DNA from: Trichopus zeylanicus subsp. travancoricus
Lineage: Eukaryota > Streptophyta > Magnoliopsida > Dioscoreales > Dioscoreaceae
DNA: 64,000 bases
Direction of reading: 5' to 3'
Assembly (NCBI GenBank): GCA_005019695.1
Contig: RXID01014308.1
Location: 176,814-240,813 of the forward strand
A program made the translations under genes and the position numbers. Every line of letters begins with the position of its first letter. Position 1 is the stretch's first letter. Below the pieces are notes generated by a model that did not search any database, was not told the origin of the DNA, and saw nothing but the letters and a program-made list of their open reading frames with translations. Of the stretch, positions 62,994-64,000 are shown piece after piece.

Positions 62994-64000
62994 TGCACCC
63001 TGTTTGGTAACTTTGTCTCTAATACATCCTTGTCATCTATCTATAAATCTTTTGCTTTAGCCATATTTACTAACATTGTGTCGAAGACAATCAAAGAAGC
63101 ACTCTCAGATACTATGTGGAGACAAGCAATGATATAAGAAATTGAGGCACTTGAACAAAATAAAACATGGAAACTGGTTCATCTAACAAAAGGAAAACCA
63201 CCTGTAGGATGTAGATAGGTGTACACCATCAAACATAAGCCAGATGAATCTATTGAAAGGTATAAAGCAAGGTTAATAGTTTAGAGATATACTCAAACAT
63301 ACTTTGAGACATTATCTCATGTTGCCAAGTTAACCTCCATCACAATAGTGATCAACTTAGCAATAAAACTTGGATGGAAGATGAGCCAACTAAATGTCGA
63401 AAATGTCATTTTTATATAATAAGCTTAATGAAGAAGTCTATATGGCATACCACCAGGTGTTTCTAATAGAAGATATCAAAATTATGTAAGCTCAAGAAAG
63501 CCACATATATACTCAAGCAATTACCAAGAGTTTGATTTGAAAAATTCGACAATGCACTCGTTGAATTTGGATTTACTGGAAGCAAATCAGATTACTCCAT
63601 TGCTTTTATAAAGGTTGCACTTGGTATTTTTGTTTTCATAGTATATGTAGACAGTATTATTCTTACCAGAGATGATGAGAGAGGTATTGGGAAGCTTAGG
63701 GAATTCCTAGATTTTTAAATTTGCAATCAAAGACCTAGGAAAATTGCACTGTTTCTTGGGTATTGAAGCTGCTAGCTCAAGACAAAGCATGGTTTTGAAT
63801 CAACAGAAACATGCATTACATTTACTGAAGGAAATAGGTTTTTTGAGTTGCAAGCATGTTTCACTGCCAATGGATCCAAATATCAAGCTTTATTCAGAAC
63901 ATGGCAACCCTCTAGATGACCCTACTAATTATAGAAAATTGGTTGAGAAACTAATCTACCTAACAATTACAAGGCCAAACATTTCTTTTGTTATAGGAGT
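62994..64000 (+). pseudogene. Ty1/copia reverse transcriptase pseudogene, cut by the window end
   Basis: Recognisable copia pol in order: FALAIFTN and KTIKEALSD (63052-63113), WRQAM (63117), EALEQNKTWKLV, the VGCR-VYTIKHKPD region, ERYKARL, the LNVEN motif, KFDNALVEFGF, IVYVDSIIL, then in a shifted frame DLGKLHCFLGIE, PMDPN, and KLIYLTITRPNISF at the window edge. Stops interrupt it: taa after WRQAM, tag in place of the Trp of the GCRWVY motif, tag near RLIV, taa taa near 63417, and tga in place of the Trp after PRV. An extra base near 63715 shifts the frame. The first catalytic Asp is Asn (63393-63395) and YVDD is YVDS (63644-63655). It is dead. It follows the copia 3' LTR, so it belongs to a different insertion. 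Confidence 0.93.

Overview
This window is nuclear DNA from a flowering plant. Three things show it: a 28-bp tract of the plant-type telomere repeat (TAAACCC), a degraded fragment of the chloroplast gene ycf2, and plant Ty1/copia and LINE remnants. The species cannot be named from the sequence. I see no intact protein-coding gene and no RNA gene.

About 58.4 kb (1-27274 and 30556-61670) is one diverged trinucleotide satellite with the unit ACT on one strand and AGT on the other. It is cut into 17 alternating strand domains. On the + strand, ACT blocks lie at 1-4555, 8579-14432, 14525-17632, 21432-24100, 24441-24962, 25159-26043, 38389-45201 and 45584-50517. AGT blocks fill the rest. Units differ from ACT mostly by single substitutions (GCT, ATT, TCT, CCT, AAT, ACA, ACC), while the three-base phase is kept for hundreds to about 2,000 bases. 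Inside the satellite there are higher-order repeats (21 bp to about 2.4 kb), secondary expansions of mutated triplets (GGT, ACC, CCT, GCT, GTT), one perfect (ACT)30(GCT)23 tract beside a 20-N gap, and the small telomere tract at a strand switch.

The array is open in all three frames on an ACT strand (Thr, Leu or Tyr codons) and in two of three on an AGT strand (Ser or Val; the third frame is TAG stops). The many long open frames, up to 1,091 codons, are therefore artefacts of composition and are not annotated as genes.

At 27275-30555 a 3.3-kb chloroplast insertion carries the middle of ycf2 on the minus strand, broken by stops and frameshifts. AGT-type array lies on both sides.

The array ends at 61670. 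The last 2.3 kb is retroelement debris, all on the + strand: an LTR-like sequence, the 3' end of a copia internal region with its 3' LTR, a short LINE endonuclease fragment, and a copia reverse-transcriptase pseudogene that runs off the window and has lost both catalytic aspartate positions. The window reads as heterochromatic, gene-free DNA. Its interest lies in the architecture and history of the array, not in a set of cooperating genes.
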